In this document: positions 1 to 7,535 of the stretch, one piece after another
How positions within the stretch are numbered: position 1 is the first letter of the stretch
Layout of the letters: each line of letters starts with the position of its first letter
Assembly: GCA_947372405.1 (NCBI GenBank)
Contig: CANBTO010000071.1
Location: 1-13,925, forward strand
Length of the DNA: 13,925 bases
From: Verrucomicrobiaceae bacterium
GTDB taxonomy: Bacteria > Verrucomicrobiota > Verrucomicrobiae > Verrucomicrobiales > Akkermansiaceae
Direction of reading: 5' to 3'
The notes under the pieces: model-generated
The model's database searches: none
What the model was told of the DNA's origin: nothing
The model's input: the letters and a program-made list of their open reading frames with translations, nothing else
Made by a program: the position numbers and the translations under genes

Positions 1-122
1 GCGGCGGATTCCGGCAACTCCAGAGGAATAGCTGGAATCCCTGGCTGACGGAATTGGCTGAGATTAGGACTTGCGGCCAGCGGCATGAAGGGTGATCTAA
101 TACATTGAACCTATCCACAGAC

Positions 123-1028
123 ATGAGCTCCGGACCGAACCCAACCGACGAGAAGAAGCTGCGCGAGATCCTGAAGGAGAACGCGGCTGACTGGGAAACG
201 CGCAAGCAACTGGCACGTCTGCTATACGACGAGGAATCCTATCAAAAGGCTTCGGATGTCATCTGGGCCGCGGACGAGATCCCGAGCATTGATGTTGAGC
301 TGGCCTTCGCCGCAAGAATCCTCGCCAAAGCCACACCCAGAAAAGCCATCCGCCTGCTCACCGCGCTGCTTGAACACAACCGGGGCAAGGCGGTGCAGAA
401 CCTCGGAATTGCCAACGCCCTGCTCCACCATGGCATGGTCCTGCAGGCCGCGCGTTTCTACGGCGCCGCGCTTGAGGCAGATCCCTCGCTCGGCAATCCG
501 GACCTCGAACACTTCATCCTCTGGACCGATGACGAGGAAACCCTTTGGGGAAATTTCCAGAACCGCCGTCCGAAACTCGGCGAGCTTCCATGGATGACAC
601 GCGACCCGAAGGAGGCGATGAAACTCACGAGCCGCATCAGCACTCACACCACTCCGGTGAAACTGCCGGGTCTCGAACCCGCCGCGGGTGAGGCCCTGAC
701 CAACGAACTCTATCAGCAAACACCGGAGAAGGGCGCGCAACCCAGCCCGCCGCCTGCGGTAACCATTCCGCTGGACCGGGTCGATCCGAAGTACCGGCTT
801 TTTGATTCGGAACTCGGAGCGCCCGACGTGCCGCAAACTCCCGCTCAGGCCGCCGCCGTGGAACCGCTTAAACCCCAAATCTCCCTACCTGACGTGGCGC
901 TCAAACCGGCATCACCCACCGGCGGAATGGCCCCTGCGGCTACGGGTCCGCTAACAGCTCTTCCGCCGGGCGTGCGCAGACCGGCATTGCCTCCGCTGGG
1001 GGCGAGAACCGTCGACGCGCCAAAGTAA
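123..1028 (+). CDS. TPR-like cytoplasmic protein with proline/alanine-rich C-terminal tail, function unknown
   Basis: No specific family recognised. With the ATG at 123 the product is 301 aa, without a signal peptide or membrane segment, so it is probably cytoplasmic. Residues about 10-130 are helical and TPR-like: a first helix pair around 'TRKQLARLLYDEESYQKASD', a second around 'PRKAIRLLTALLEHN', and a third around 'HHGMVLQAARFYGAALEADP', which carries the TPR-like A..Y..AL..DP ending. Residues about 130-165 are rich in Trp, Asp and Glu. From about residue 195 to the end the protein is proline- and alanine-rich and probably disordered. TPR folds usually mediate protein contacts; the partner is unknown. 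An in-frame TTG at 105 is an alternative start: it has a purine-rich AAGGGTGA 9 nt upstream, while the ATG at 123 has no Shine-Dalgarno. The gene converges on the sulfatase gene with 32 nt between stops. Confidence 0.75.
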   Translation: MSSGPNPTDEKKLREILKENAADWETRKQLARLLYDEESYQKASDVIWAADEIPSIDVELAFAARILAKATPRKAIRLLTALLEHNRGKAVQNLGIANALLHHGMVLQAARFYGAALEADPSLGNPDLEHFILWTDDEETLWGNFQNRRPKLGELPWMTRDPKEAMKLTSRISTHTTPVKLPGLEPAAGEALTNELYQQTPEKGAQPSPPPAVTIPLDRVDPKYRLFDSELGAPDVPQTPAQAAAVEPLKPQISLPDVALKPASPTGGMAPAATGPLTALPPGVRRPALPPLGARTVDAPK

Positions 1029-1060
1029 AAGCCGGATCATCGCCGGGTTCGGGATCCCGT

Positions 1061-2776
1061 TCAGTGAATCACCGCTCGTGCCGCGCGGTCGTCGACGATG
1101 AAGTGTCCGAGAAGCTTTCCCGCATGATCGGTGATCATCCAGACCGAGCCGGGGCTGCCTTGGGTCTCCACGACCGATCCCGGTTCAACGCGCCCGGTTT
1201 CGGTGGTTTTCCCCTCCGGACTCACGCGCAGGAACTTCACGGGCTCTTTCCGCTCGTTGACGAAAGCAAGGCGCATGGGCGGACCATCGGGCTTTGAGGC
1301 CGGAGTCTCCTCGCCATCACGGTGCGGATGCCATTCCAGCTCGATGAGATCCGCGACCTTGATGGGCGGCATCTTTGCCAGCTCCGACGGCACGCGCTTT
1401 CGGAACTCTGCGAGTTGGGCGGCATGCTCCGGTTTTCCTGCCAGATTGTCGTGCTCGAAAGGATCGGCGGCGATGTGATAGAGTTCCTCCGACAGGTCGG
1501 CGTAGCGGATATAGCGCCAGTCCTTGCCACTGATCGCGAGGCTCGCTCCATCGCTCAGCCAGGTGATGGTGACGGCCTCCGGATCCGCTGCTTCCCCGCG
1601 CAGCAAAGGAACCAGGCTGTGTCCGTCATTCGATGCCTTTTTCGGCAAGCCACAGAGATCCGTCAACGTCGGGAACAGGTCGATGAGTCCGACCGCTTGA
1701 TCGCATCTGCTGCCCGGCTTCACTCCTTGTGGCACGGCATCGCTCGTCCCGGCGGGGAGTCTTACCATCAGCGGCACACGGGTGCAGACGCGCCATCCGG
1801 TGTATTTCTGCCAGTGTTCCTTTTCACCGAGATGCCAACCGTGGTCCGACCAGAGAACCACCACGGTGTTGTTTTTGTTAGGTCCATGATCGAGGGATTC
1901 CAGCACGCGACCGAGCATGGCATCGGCATAGTTGATGGCTGCGAGATAGGCCTGGATCGCCTGTTTCCACTGCCCTTGGGACTGGATGTGCGGGAAATAG
2001 CGGTTGCGGGCGAGCTTGCGGCCCGCTTCCGGAACGTCGTCGAGATCACCGGCGAGATACCCGGGCGGGAGCTGGATGGATGCGAGCGGAAATTTCTCGA
2101 AATACTTCTTCGGGACAAACCATGGCTCATGCGGTCGGTAGAGGCCGCAGGCAAGGAAGAACGGTTTGTCGTGCTTCTTGCGGAGCTGCTGGCCGATCCA
2201 GTCCGAGACCAACCAGTCGCCACCCGCTGCTTCATCCGAAACGTCGAGTTCGCCCCAGTCGGTATCGATGTATTGCCACGGGCCGCCGCGGGGCAGCGAC
2301 AGCGGGCGCTTTTCCGGCATGAAGGTGCGGGGAAACGGGTCGTCCTTCGATTTTTCCGGGAAGTATTCGTCCCATGACGGAGCATCGATGACGTAGTGCA
2401 GGATCTTGCCGGACCCTGCGGACCAGTAGCCGTGGTCGGAGAAATATCTGGGTAGGAGAATCTCGTCCGGCATCACGTCCCGCATCTTCTGGGCATTGGT
2501 GTAAAGGCCGGAGCGATGGGGCGATCGTCCGGTCATGATCGCGCTGCGCGAGGGATTGCACGAGGGCGCCGCGCAGTGCGCGTTGGTGAAGAGCATGCCG
2601 CTGGCGGCGAGACGATCAAAATTCGGCGTCACCGATTGCGGATGCCCGCCAAGGCAACCGATCCAGTCGTTGAGATCGTCCACCGAAATGAACAGGACGT
2701 TCGGCTGGGTCGCCGACGCGGCTGGCAGCACGGCCAGGAACAGTGCGAGGATGGATGCTACCGAATGTATTTTCAT
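1061..2776 (-). CDS. Secreted S1-family sulfatase, iduronate-2-sulfatase-like, with C-terminal beta domain
   Basis: A 571-aa exported sulfatase. Residues 1-22 form a signal peptide ending in Ala-Ser-Ala. The active site is complete by eye: the Asp33-Asp34 metal ligands, Cys73 in the CxPSR motif 'CNPSRSAIMTG' (the Cys that is matured to formylglycine), Arg77, Lys124 and His127 in 'SGKILH', His216 in 'RPHEPW', and Asp311-His312 in 'SDHGWHLGEK'. The RPHEPW and SDHGWHLGEK phrases and the general layout resemble iduronate-2-sulfatase-like S1 enzymes, so a sulfated glycan is the likely substrate; the exact substrate cannot be read from sequence. An anaerobic sulfatase-maturating enzyme or FGE would be needed and is not encoded here. 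Residues 501-563 form an additional beta-rich module after the sulfatase fold (see findings). The start is the ATG before the signal peptide, without a recognisable ribosome-binding site. It appears monocistronic. Confidence 0.95.
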   Translation of the reverse strand: MKIHSVASILALFLAVLPAASATQPNVLFISVDDLNDWIGCLGGHPQSVTPNFDRLAASGMLFTNAHCAAPSCNPSRSAIMTGRSPHRSGLYTNAQKMRDVMPDEILLPRYFSDHGYWSAGSGKILHYVIDAPSWDEYFPEKSKDDPFPRTFMPEKRPLSLPRGGPWQYIDTDWGELDVSDEAAGGDWLVSDWIGQQLRKKHDKPFFLACGLYRPHEPWFVPKKYFEKFPLASIQLPPGYLAGDLDDVPEAGRKLARNRYFPHIQSQGQWKQAIQAYLAAINYADAMLGRVLESLDHGPNKNNTVVVLWSDHGWHLGEKEHWQKYTGWRVCTRVPLMVRLPAGTSDAVPQGVKPGSRCDQAVGLIDLFPTLTDLCGLPKKASNDGHSLVPLLRGEAADPEAVTITWLSDGASLAISGKDWRYIRYADLSEELYHIAADPFEHDNLAGKPEHAAQLAEFRKRVPSELAKMPPIKVADLIELEWHPHRDGEETPASKPDGPPMRLAFVNERKEPVKFLRVSPEGKTTETGRVEPGSVVETQGSPGSVWMITDHAGKLLGHFIVDDRAARAVIH

Positions 2777-2871
2777 GATGGGAACTAGCAGACCTTATGC
2801 CGACAGGCTTCTCTATTCAGGATTGTCCGGCAAGGCTCCATTCCCTTTGGAGGCCGCGGGACGGGTGAATG

Positions 2872-2909
2872 TGAAAATAGCCCGGCGCTTCAGCGCTGGG
2901 CTATTTTCA
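2872..2909. terminator. Long stem-loop, probable bidirectional terminator or REP-like repeat
   Basis: Arms 2872-2888 and 2893-2909 pair over 17 bp around a TTCA loop, with one G-T wobble (2884 with 2897). The outer part is A/T-rich (TGAAAATAG against CTATTTTCA) and the inner part is G/C-rich. The symmetric A-run and T-run give a U-rich end in either direction. It lies 73 nt downstream of the stop of the minus-strand gene at 2982-4505, which it probably terminates, and 95 nt upstream of the sulfatase start, which it would insulate. The inner core around GGCGCTTCAGCGCT also resembles dispersed intergenic repeats, which one window cannot test. Confidence 0.7.
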
Positions 2910-2981
2910 ATGCTAAGTGCGTTGAAGATGGAATCGATCATCGGGGTTCTGTTTTCTCCAACTGCATGAAATCCGCATGAT

Positions 2982-4505
2982 TCACTTCAAGGGTAGGACG
3001 ATTTCCAATGGTTCCGAATGCCATGCACGGCCTTTGATGGTTCCGCGCAAAGTCACCCGCCAGTTGCCGGGAGATAACCCGGGCGGCTGCACACGCAGCA
3101 CCTTCTGATCTCCATTGTCCCAACCGGCGACAAACAGTTTCTCCGGGTAAAGCGCCACGGACTTGGCGGAGTGGCTCTCCCCGACGACACCCTTCTCGTC
3201 AAGCTTCTCGAATACAAACTCCGGCACTTCGGTAATGGTGGCCTTGGCATACTGCAACTGACGCACACCGAATTCCATCCCCTCGGGCTTGTGATCGGAA
3301 AGTGATATTGAAACCGCGAGTTGCCCGGGATTGCCAGTCAGTTTCTCCCAATAGGCGACGTCCTCGAGATGTAGCAGTGCATCAACCAGCTCCTCTCTCA
3401 CTTCCGCGTCCCGTTCCACTTTGTATCGTTCGGTGAGTCGAGGCACCGCCCGTTTGTCGATCCGGTGGTTATAGTTGGAATCCCCCGGATAACTGGCTTC
3501 GAAAACCACACGTGCCGCCTCCAGCCGCCATGCGGCTTGTGGATGGTCCAACAAGGGAATCATCCGCTCGATCACACGGACCTGCTCTTCCGGCGTTACC
3601 CTTCGAATGCCGGGATAACGTTTTTCATCAGGATACCAGATCGCGCCGTTCAACTCGCGCAATGCCTTCAGCCGGATTTTCTCATCCACCGCAGGATCGA
3701 ACACTTTCTCCAACAACAACTCCCGCCCCCGCGGCGAGCAAAACGACGGAAAGGATTCCCTGCTTCCCACGTTGAGTTCTACGGCAAGTTCAGTGGCGCG
3801 CCAGGCATCGTCCGGAATGCATGTGGCCAGCACCCATTCGAAAACCATCCATTCAATCTGAGCCCATCCCTTTTCATTTCCTTCCCAATAGCCGCCGCCG
3901 AATTCGTCCTTGTGGGACTTGATCCATGCCAGAACCACCCGGTTGCGTTCGGCGGGGTCGGCGATCTTTTCCATTGCCAGAATCCGCTCGATTTTCGGCA
4001 TGTCATCGCGCACTCGGGCAATGATTTCATCCCATCCATGCATGCCCTCGAAGGCCGTGCTGAGAGTCAGTGGGCCTGGGTTCATGAATTGAACCGGTAG
4101 CAAAACCTCGCCTTTCGAACTGATGGCCCGGATGCCTGATAGTAACAGAACATGGGTCGGCTTGCCATCGGCGTCCTTGGACTCGGTAAGAAACAGCAGT
4201 GCCTTGGTGATGCCTCGCGTCACGGGCTTGCCCAGCTCGTCCCGCTCCCAGAATGAGGTCAACTTAAGTTCACCCTGATCGATGATCTTGATGGTGGTCC
4301 CCGTTAGATGACCTTCACCCTTCAGGACCTGGCTCACCTTGAATTTCTCCGGCATGATTCCCGGTTCCGCGCCCACCGGTTCGCCCTCAATGATTAGCGA
4401 CGCGTCGATCGCAAGGCTGCGCAAGGATGCCGGGTCGTACATATACGCCGACAACGTTTGAAGCAGGGCAATGACCAGCAATAGAAAGACGAAGGCGTGT
4501 TTCAT
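2982..4505 (-). CDS. Secreted protein of unknown function with HEAT-like helical middle region
   Basis: No family named with confidence. The 507-aa product starts with a clear signal peptide: Lys2, then a hydrophobic run 'FVFLLLVIALLQTLSA', with likely cleavage near residue 20. Residues about 22-140 look beta-rich and include 'FKVSQVLKGEGHLTG', a phrase pattern seen in secreted proteins of this general group. Residues about 165-400 are mostly helical with HEAT-like pairs, for example 'EKIRLKALRELNGA', 'QAAWRLEAARVVFEAS' and 'DAEVREELVDALLHLED'. The last ~105 residues look like a beta sandwich ('NWRVTLRGTIKG'). It is probably periplasmic or extracellular. The reading frame stays open for 307 codons upstream, but that part is antisense to dinG; the start at 4505 is chosen because the signal peptide begins there. 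It is divergent from dinG and followed by the hairpin at 2872-2909. Confidence 0.85.
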   Translation of the reverse strand: MKHAFVFLLLVIALLQTLSAYMYDPASLRSLAIDASLIIEGEPVGAEPGIMPEKFKVSQVLKGEGHLTGTTIKIIDQGELKLTSFWERDELGKPVTRGITKALLFLTESKDADGKPTHVLLLSGIRAISSKGEVLLPVQFMNPGPLTLSTAFEGMHGWDEIIARVRDDMPKIERILAMEKIADPAERNRVVLAWIKSHKDEFGGGYWEGNEKGWAQIEWMVFEWVLATCIPDDAWRATELAVELNVGSRESFPSFCSPRGRELLLEKVFDPAVDEKIRLKALRELNGAIWYPDEKRYPGIRRVTPEEQVRVIERMIPLLDHPQAAWRLEAARVVFEASYPGDSNYNHRIDKRAVPRLTERYKVERDAEVREELVDALLHLEDVAYWEKLTGNPGQLAVSISLSDHKPEGMEFGVRQLQYAKATITEVPEFVFEKLDEKGVVGESHSAKSVALYPEKLFVAGWDNGDQKVLRVQPPGLSPGNWRVTLRGTIKGRAWHSEPLEIVLPLK

Positions 4506-4664
4506 CGAAACAGGGTGTTGTTGAACCGGTTTCCATGATGGAGGCGACCTTGCCGGTGTAAAGCCGGGAGAAGCGGGATCGGGAGTCGGACGACGGGGTT
4601 GGGAGAGACAGGCCGAAACTTGCGGCTTGGCAGCGGAGCGATTGCCGGATGCGATGCACCGCAG

Positions 4665-6668
4665 ATGATTTTCGCAACGGAAGGCCAGCCGATCCCCGGG
4701 TTTTGTGACTCGGTGCGCGAGGCGTTTTCGCCGAAAGGCATCCTCGCGAAGTCCCGGGACTTCGAATACCGGCCGCAACAACAGGAGCTGGCGGTGGCGG
4801 TGGCCGAAGCGTTTTTGAACTCCGCGCCGCTTGTCGCCGAAGCGGGCACCGGCGTCGGAAAATCGCTCGCCTATCTGCTGCCAGCCGCACGTTTCGCGCT
4901 GGCGACCGGTCGCAAGGGGGTCATCTCCACCCACACGATCAACCTCCAGGAACAACTTGTCCGCAAGGACATCCCGATTGTTCGGAAACTCGTCGGCGAC
5001 GAGCTGCCGACCGTGCTGCTCAAAGGGCGGCAGAACTACCTCTGTCCGCAGCGCCTGCGCCGCGCGCTCGACCAGTCCGGCGATCTCTTCACCAGCTCGG
5101 AAAACGACGAGCTCGAAGCGATCCGCCGATGGGCGGAAGGCACGCGCGACGGCACGCTGAGCGATCTGGATTTTCAACCGCAGATGAAGGTGTGGCTTCA
5201 GGTTTGCAGCGAGGCGCACATCTGCACTGCCAGAAATTGCGGCCCGCGCGGAAACTGCTTTTTCCAAGAGGCGCGCAAGGCCGCTGCCGATGCGAAACTC
5301 ATCGTGGTGAACCACACGCTGTTCTTCGCGCTGCTCAACACGGACATGGAGGAAACCGACGAGGAAAACCGGAAAAACAAGGGTTTTCTCTTCCCCAACG
5401 ACTTCGCCGTGCTCGATGAGGCGCACACGATCGAACAGGTCGCCGCCGTTCAGTTAGGCTTGCGCGTTTCACAAGCCGGCCTGCGTTTCGATCTCCAGCG
5501 GCTCTATCATCCAAAGACCAGGAAGGGCATCCTCAAACATTTCCGAAAGGCCTCCGCCATGGTCGCCGTGGAGAACGCGCTCGATGCGTCGGACAATTTC
5601 TTCGGACAGCTCGGCGATGTTTCGAACTTCGGCAACTACTCGAAGGAATGCCGCGTGCGGCAGCCGGAACTGGTTCCTAACACCCTCGCCGAACCACTGC
5701 GCAGGCTCTGGCAGGAAATCGACGCGCTCGCTGCCGACGTGGATGGCGAGAGCACGAAGTCCGAACTGTTGGACGCCTCGCGCAGGTTGCGCGAGTCCCA
5801 CGGCGCGGTGGCCGCGTTTCTCGATCAGGCGGCGGACGACAGCGTTTACTGGGTCGAGCGCGGCGGTCGCGACGAGACGCAATACAGCCTGCACGCCGCG
5901 CCGGTGAACGTGGCGGAACGCTTGCGCCCGCTGCTTTTCGGAAATGGCAGCGGCATCGTTCTAACAAGCGCCACGCTCGGGGTGGGGGACCCGAAGCTCG
6001 GTTACTTCCGCGGCCGCGTGGGTGCGGAAAAAGCCCGTGCGTTGTGCATCGGCAGCCCGTTCGACTATCAGAAACAGATGCGCGTGCGGATCTACAAGTC
6101 CGTGCCCGATCCAGGGACGCCGAAGTATGACGAGATGCTCGCGGAAGGCATCCGCCTCTCGGTGCTGGAGAGCGATGGACGGGCCTTCGTGCTCTTCACC
6201 AGCTACCGAACCATGCGCGATGCGGCGCAGCGCCTGGAGAAGTTTTTCAAGAAACAAGGCTGGCGCGTGCTGATGCAGGGCGAGGGCATGCCGCGGCACA
6301 AGATGATCGAGGAATTTCGAAACGACGTTCACAGCGTGCTCTTCGGCACGGACAGTTTTTGGACCGGCGTGGACGTGCCCGGCGAGGCGCTTTCCAACGT
6401 GATCGTCACCCGCCTGCCCTTTGCCGTGCCGGACCATCCTCTGACAGCCTCCCGCCTCGAAGCCATCGAGGCCGCGGGCGGGAATCCGTTCATGGACTAC
6501 TCGGTGCCCGAGGCCATCCTGAAGATGCGCCAGGGTGTCGGTCGCCTGATCCGCACCGGAAAGGACAAGGGCCTCGTCTGCATCCTGGACAACCGCATCC
6601 TCACCAAACGCTACGGCAAAGCCTTCCTCAACGCCCTGCCGGACGCGCCGGTGGAGGTGATCGGTTAG
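4665..6668 (+). CDS. dinG: DinG-type ATP-dependent DNA helicase with iron-sulfur cluster
   Basis: A superfamily 2, XPD/DinG-family 5'-3' helicase of 667 aa. The motifs are intact: Walker A 'EAGTGVGKS' with Lys66, the DEAH box at 251-254, and motif VI 'QGVGRLIRTG' with Arg627 and Arg630. Four cysteines placed as cluster ligands are present: Cys127 in 'NYLCPQR', then Cys187-x4-Cys192-x5-Cys198. The x4 and x5 spacing is that of E. coli DinG; Cys181 is an extra cysteine. These features predict a [4Fe-4S]-containing helicase acting on D-loops, R-loops or forks during DNA repair. E. coli DinG is about 716 aa, so this one is slightly short. A TTG at 4599 would add 22 residues of unconvincing sequence, so the ATG at 4665 is preferred, though neither has a clear Shine-Dalgarno. 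The stop overlaps the convergent aroD stop. Confidence 0.92.
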   Translation: MIFATEGQPIPGFCDSVREAFSPKGILAKSRDFEYRPQQQELAVAVAEAFLNSAPLVAEAGTGVGKSLAYLLPAARFALATGRKGVISTHTINLQEQLVRKDIPIVRKLVGDELPTVLLKGRQNYLCPQRLRRALDQSGDLFTSSENDELEAIRRWAEGTRDGTLSDLDFQPQMKVWLQVCSEAHICTARNCGPRGNCFFQEARKAAADAKLIVVNHTLFFALLNTDMEETDEENRKNKGFLFPNDFAVLDEAHTIEQVAAVQLGLRVSQAGLRFDLQRLYHPKTRKGILKHFRKASAMVAVENALDASDNFFGQLGDVSNFGNYSKECRVRQPELVPNTLAEPLRRLWQEIDALAADVDGESTKSELLDASRRLRESHGAVAAFLDQAADDSVYWVERGGRDETQYSLHAAPVNVAERLRPLLFGNGSGIVLTSATLGVGDPKLGYFRGRVGAEKARALCIGSPFDYQKQMRVRIYKSVPDPGTPKYDEMLAEGIRLSVLESDGRAFVLFTSYRTMRDAAQRLEKFFKKQGWRVLMQGEGMPRHKMIEEFRNDVHSVLFGTDSFWTGVDVPGEALSNVIVTRLPFAVPDHPLTASRLEAIEAAGGNPFMDYSVPEAILKMRQGVGRLIRTGKDKGLVCILDNRILTKRYGKAFLNALPDAPVEVIG

Positions 6669-7381
6669 ATCTTGAACATGGCGAGGCGGGCGATGGCTTG
6701 TTTCAATGATGCGGCGTCCCATTGGCCGGGGGCGGTGGGTTCGTTTCCGAGGTAGCCGTAGTTCAAAACGCTGCCGCATTGGGCGCAAAGGAGACGTGAA
6801 ACGGCGGCCAGAGAACCCATGCCCATCGTCGAGACCGGCAATCCGTGATCCGCGAGCTGGAACTCCGCGAGGCGGGCGAGATCCGCAGGCGAATTCAGTT
6901 TCGCTGCGGCTTTGAAAACGGCTGCGCCGGCGTCTTTGGCGCGCTTTGCGGCGGTTTCGAGCGCGGAGGTTTCCGGCAGTTTGTCGAAATCGTGGAACGA
7001 GGCGATCCAAGGAATCCCGTGGATTCCGACGGTTTGGAGCAGGTCTACCATTTCACTGATGCTGGCGACCTCGATGTCGATCAATGTCGCCTGGGCCAGC
7101 GCGGAACGCAGCAAACCGGTTCGTTCCATCGCGTTGAGCCTGCGGGCACCACCTTCTTCCGACCTGCGGGCCGTGAAAAGCAGTGGGATTTTCCCCATAT
7201 GCCCCCACATCGACGAATCCACCGATCCCGTCTCCGAGGCGAGCAAATCGAGGCGGATTTCCACGATGTCGCATGCCCTTTGGACGGCATGTACGTCCGA
7301 ATTGACGAGATCATTGATGCTTCCGAAGCTCCCGACGACCTGGGGAAGCCCGAGATTGAGAGAAAAATCCGCATGTGCCAT
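6665..7381 (-). CDS. aroD: Type I 3-dehydroquinate dehydratase (shikimate pathway)
   Basis: Converts 3-dehydroquinate to 3-dehydroshikimate in aromatic amino-acid biosynthesis through a Schiff-base lysine; cytoplasmic TIM barrel. With the ATG at 7381 the protein is 238 aa, normal for the type I family. The catalytic set is recognisable: Glu41 and Arg43 in 'EIRLDL', Glu104 in 'IDIEVAS', the general acid/base His130 in 'ASFHDF', the Schiff-base Lys157 in 'AAVFKAAAKLN', the 'STMGMGSLAAVSR' substrate loop with its Arg, and the late 'APGQWD' loop with the Gln. A GTG at 7408 could add nine residues with no family character. No Shine-Dalgarno is visible for either start. No other aro gene is adjacent. 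The gene is convergent with dinG (stops overlap) and divergent from the pilus-like operon. Confidence 0.93.
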   Translation of the reverse strand: MAHADFSLNLGLPQVVGSFGSINDLVNSDVHAVQRACDIVEIRLDLLASETGSVDSSMWGHMGKIPLLFTARRSEEGGARRLNAMERTGLLRSALAQATLIDIEVASISEMVDLLQTVGIHGIPWIASFHDFDKLPETSALETAAKRAKDAGAAVFKAAAKLNSPADLARLAEFQLADHGLPVSTMGMGSLAAVSRLLCAQCGSVLNYGYLGNEPTAPGQWDAASLKQAIARLAMFKI

Positions 7382-7462
7382 GGCCGAGTGATGCGCGGCA
7401 AACGGCACCTCGTCAATCGCTTGTGGCGAAAGGTAGAGCCCTCGTATTTACTTCTTACAAAA

Positions 7463-7474
7463 TTTTCGCGAAAA
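7463..7474. promoter_or_regulatory. 12-bp perfect palindrome upstream of the pilus-like operon, candidate operator
   Basis: TTTTCGCGAAAA is a perfect palindrome 61 nt before the first ATG of the operon, in the divergent gap between aroD and the operon. Weak promoter-like hexamers flank it: CTTACA at 7454-7459 and TATTTT at 7479-7484, each 4 of 6 to the sigma-70 consensus but with a long 19-nt spacer. A symmetric site inside a promoter spacer would suit a dimeric repressor. No protein is assigned. Confidence 0.35.
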
Positions 7475-7535
7475 CCGTTATTTTCTCTGGTCAACCCGAA
7501 AGCCGATTCCCTAGTTTCCTTTAAACCCCGACCGT

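Noticed and set aside
6..40. 7-bp inverted repeat GGATTCC/GGAATCC upstream of the first gene
   Set aside because: The loop is 21 nt, the stem does not extend, and there is no T-run, so there is no support for a terminator or riboswitch.
1050..1059. 10-bp palindrome CGGGATCCCG between the convergent TPR-like and sulfatase genes, considered as a terminator
   Set aside because: It has no loop-forming spacing and no T-run on either side; it may be chance in GC-rich sequence.
1322..2377. Plus-strand open frame of 351 codons across the sulfatase gene
   Set aside because: The minus strand carries the complete sulfatase active site; this is its antisense shadow.
4506..5426. Upstream extension of the minus-strand gene at 2982-4505 by about 307 codons
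   Set aside because: The extension is antisense to the dinG start and Walker A region, and the true product begins with a signal peptide at 4505, which would otherwise be internal.
5961..7010. Minus-strand open frame of 349 codons across the end of dinG
   Set aside because: It overlaps helicase motif VI coding sequence in antisense and the 3' end of aroD in another frame; no domain is recognisable.
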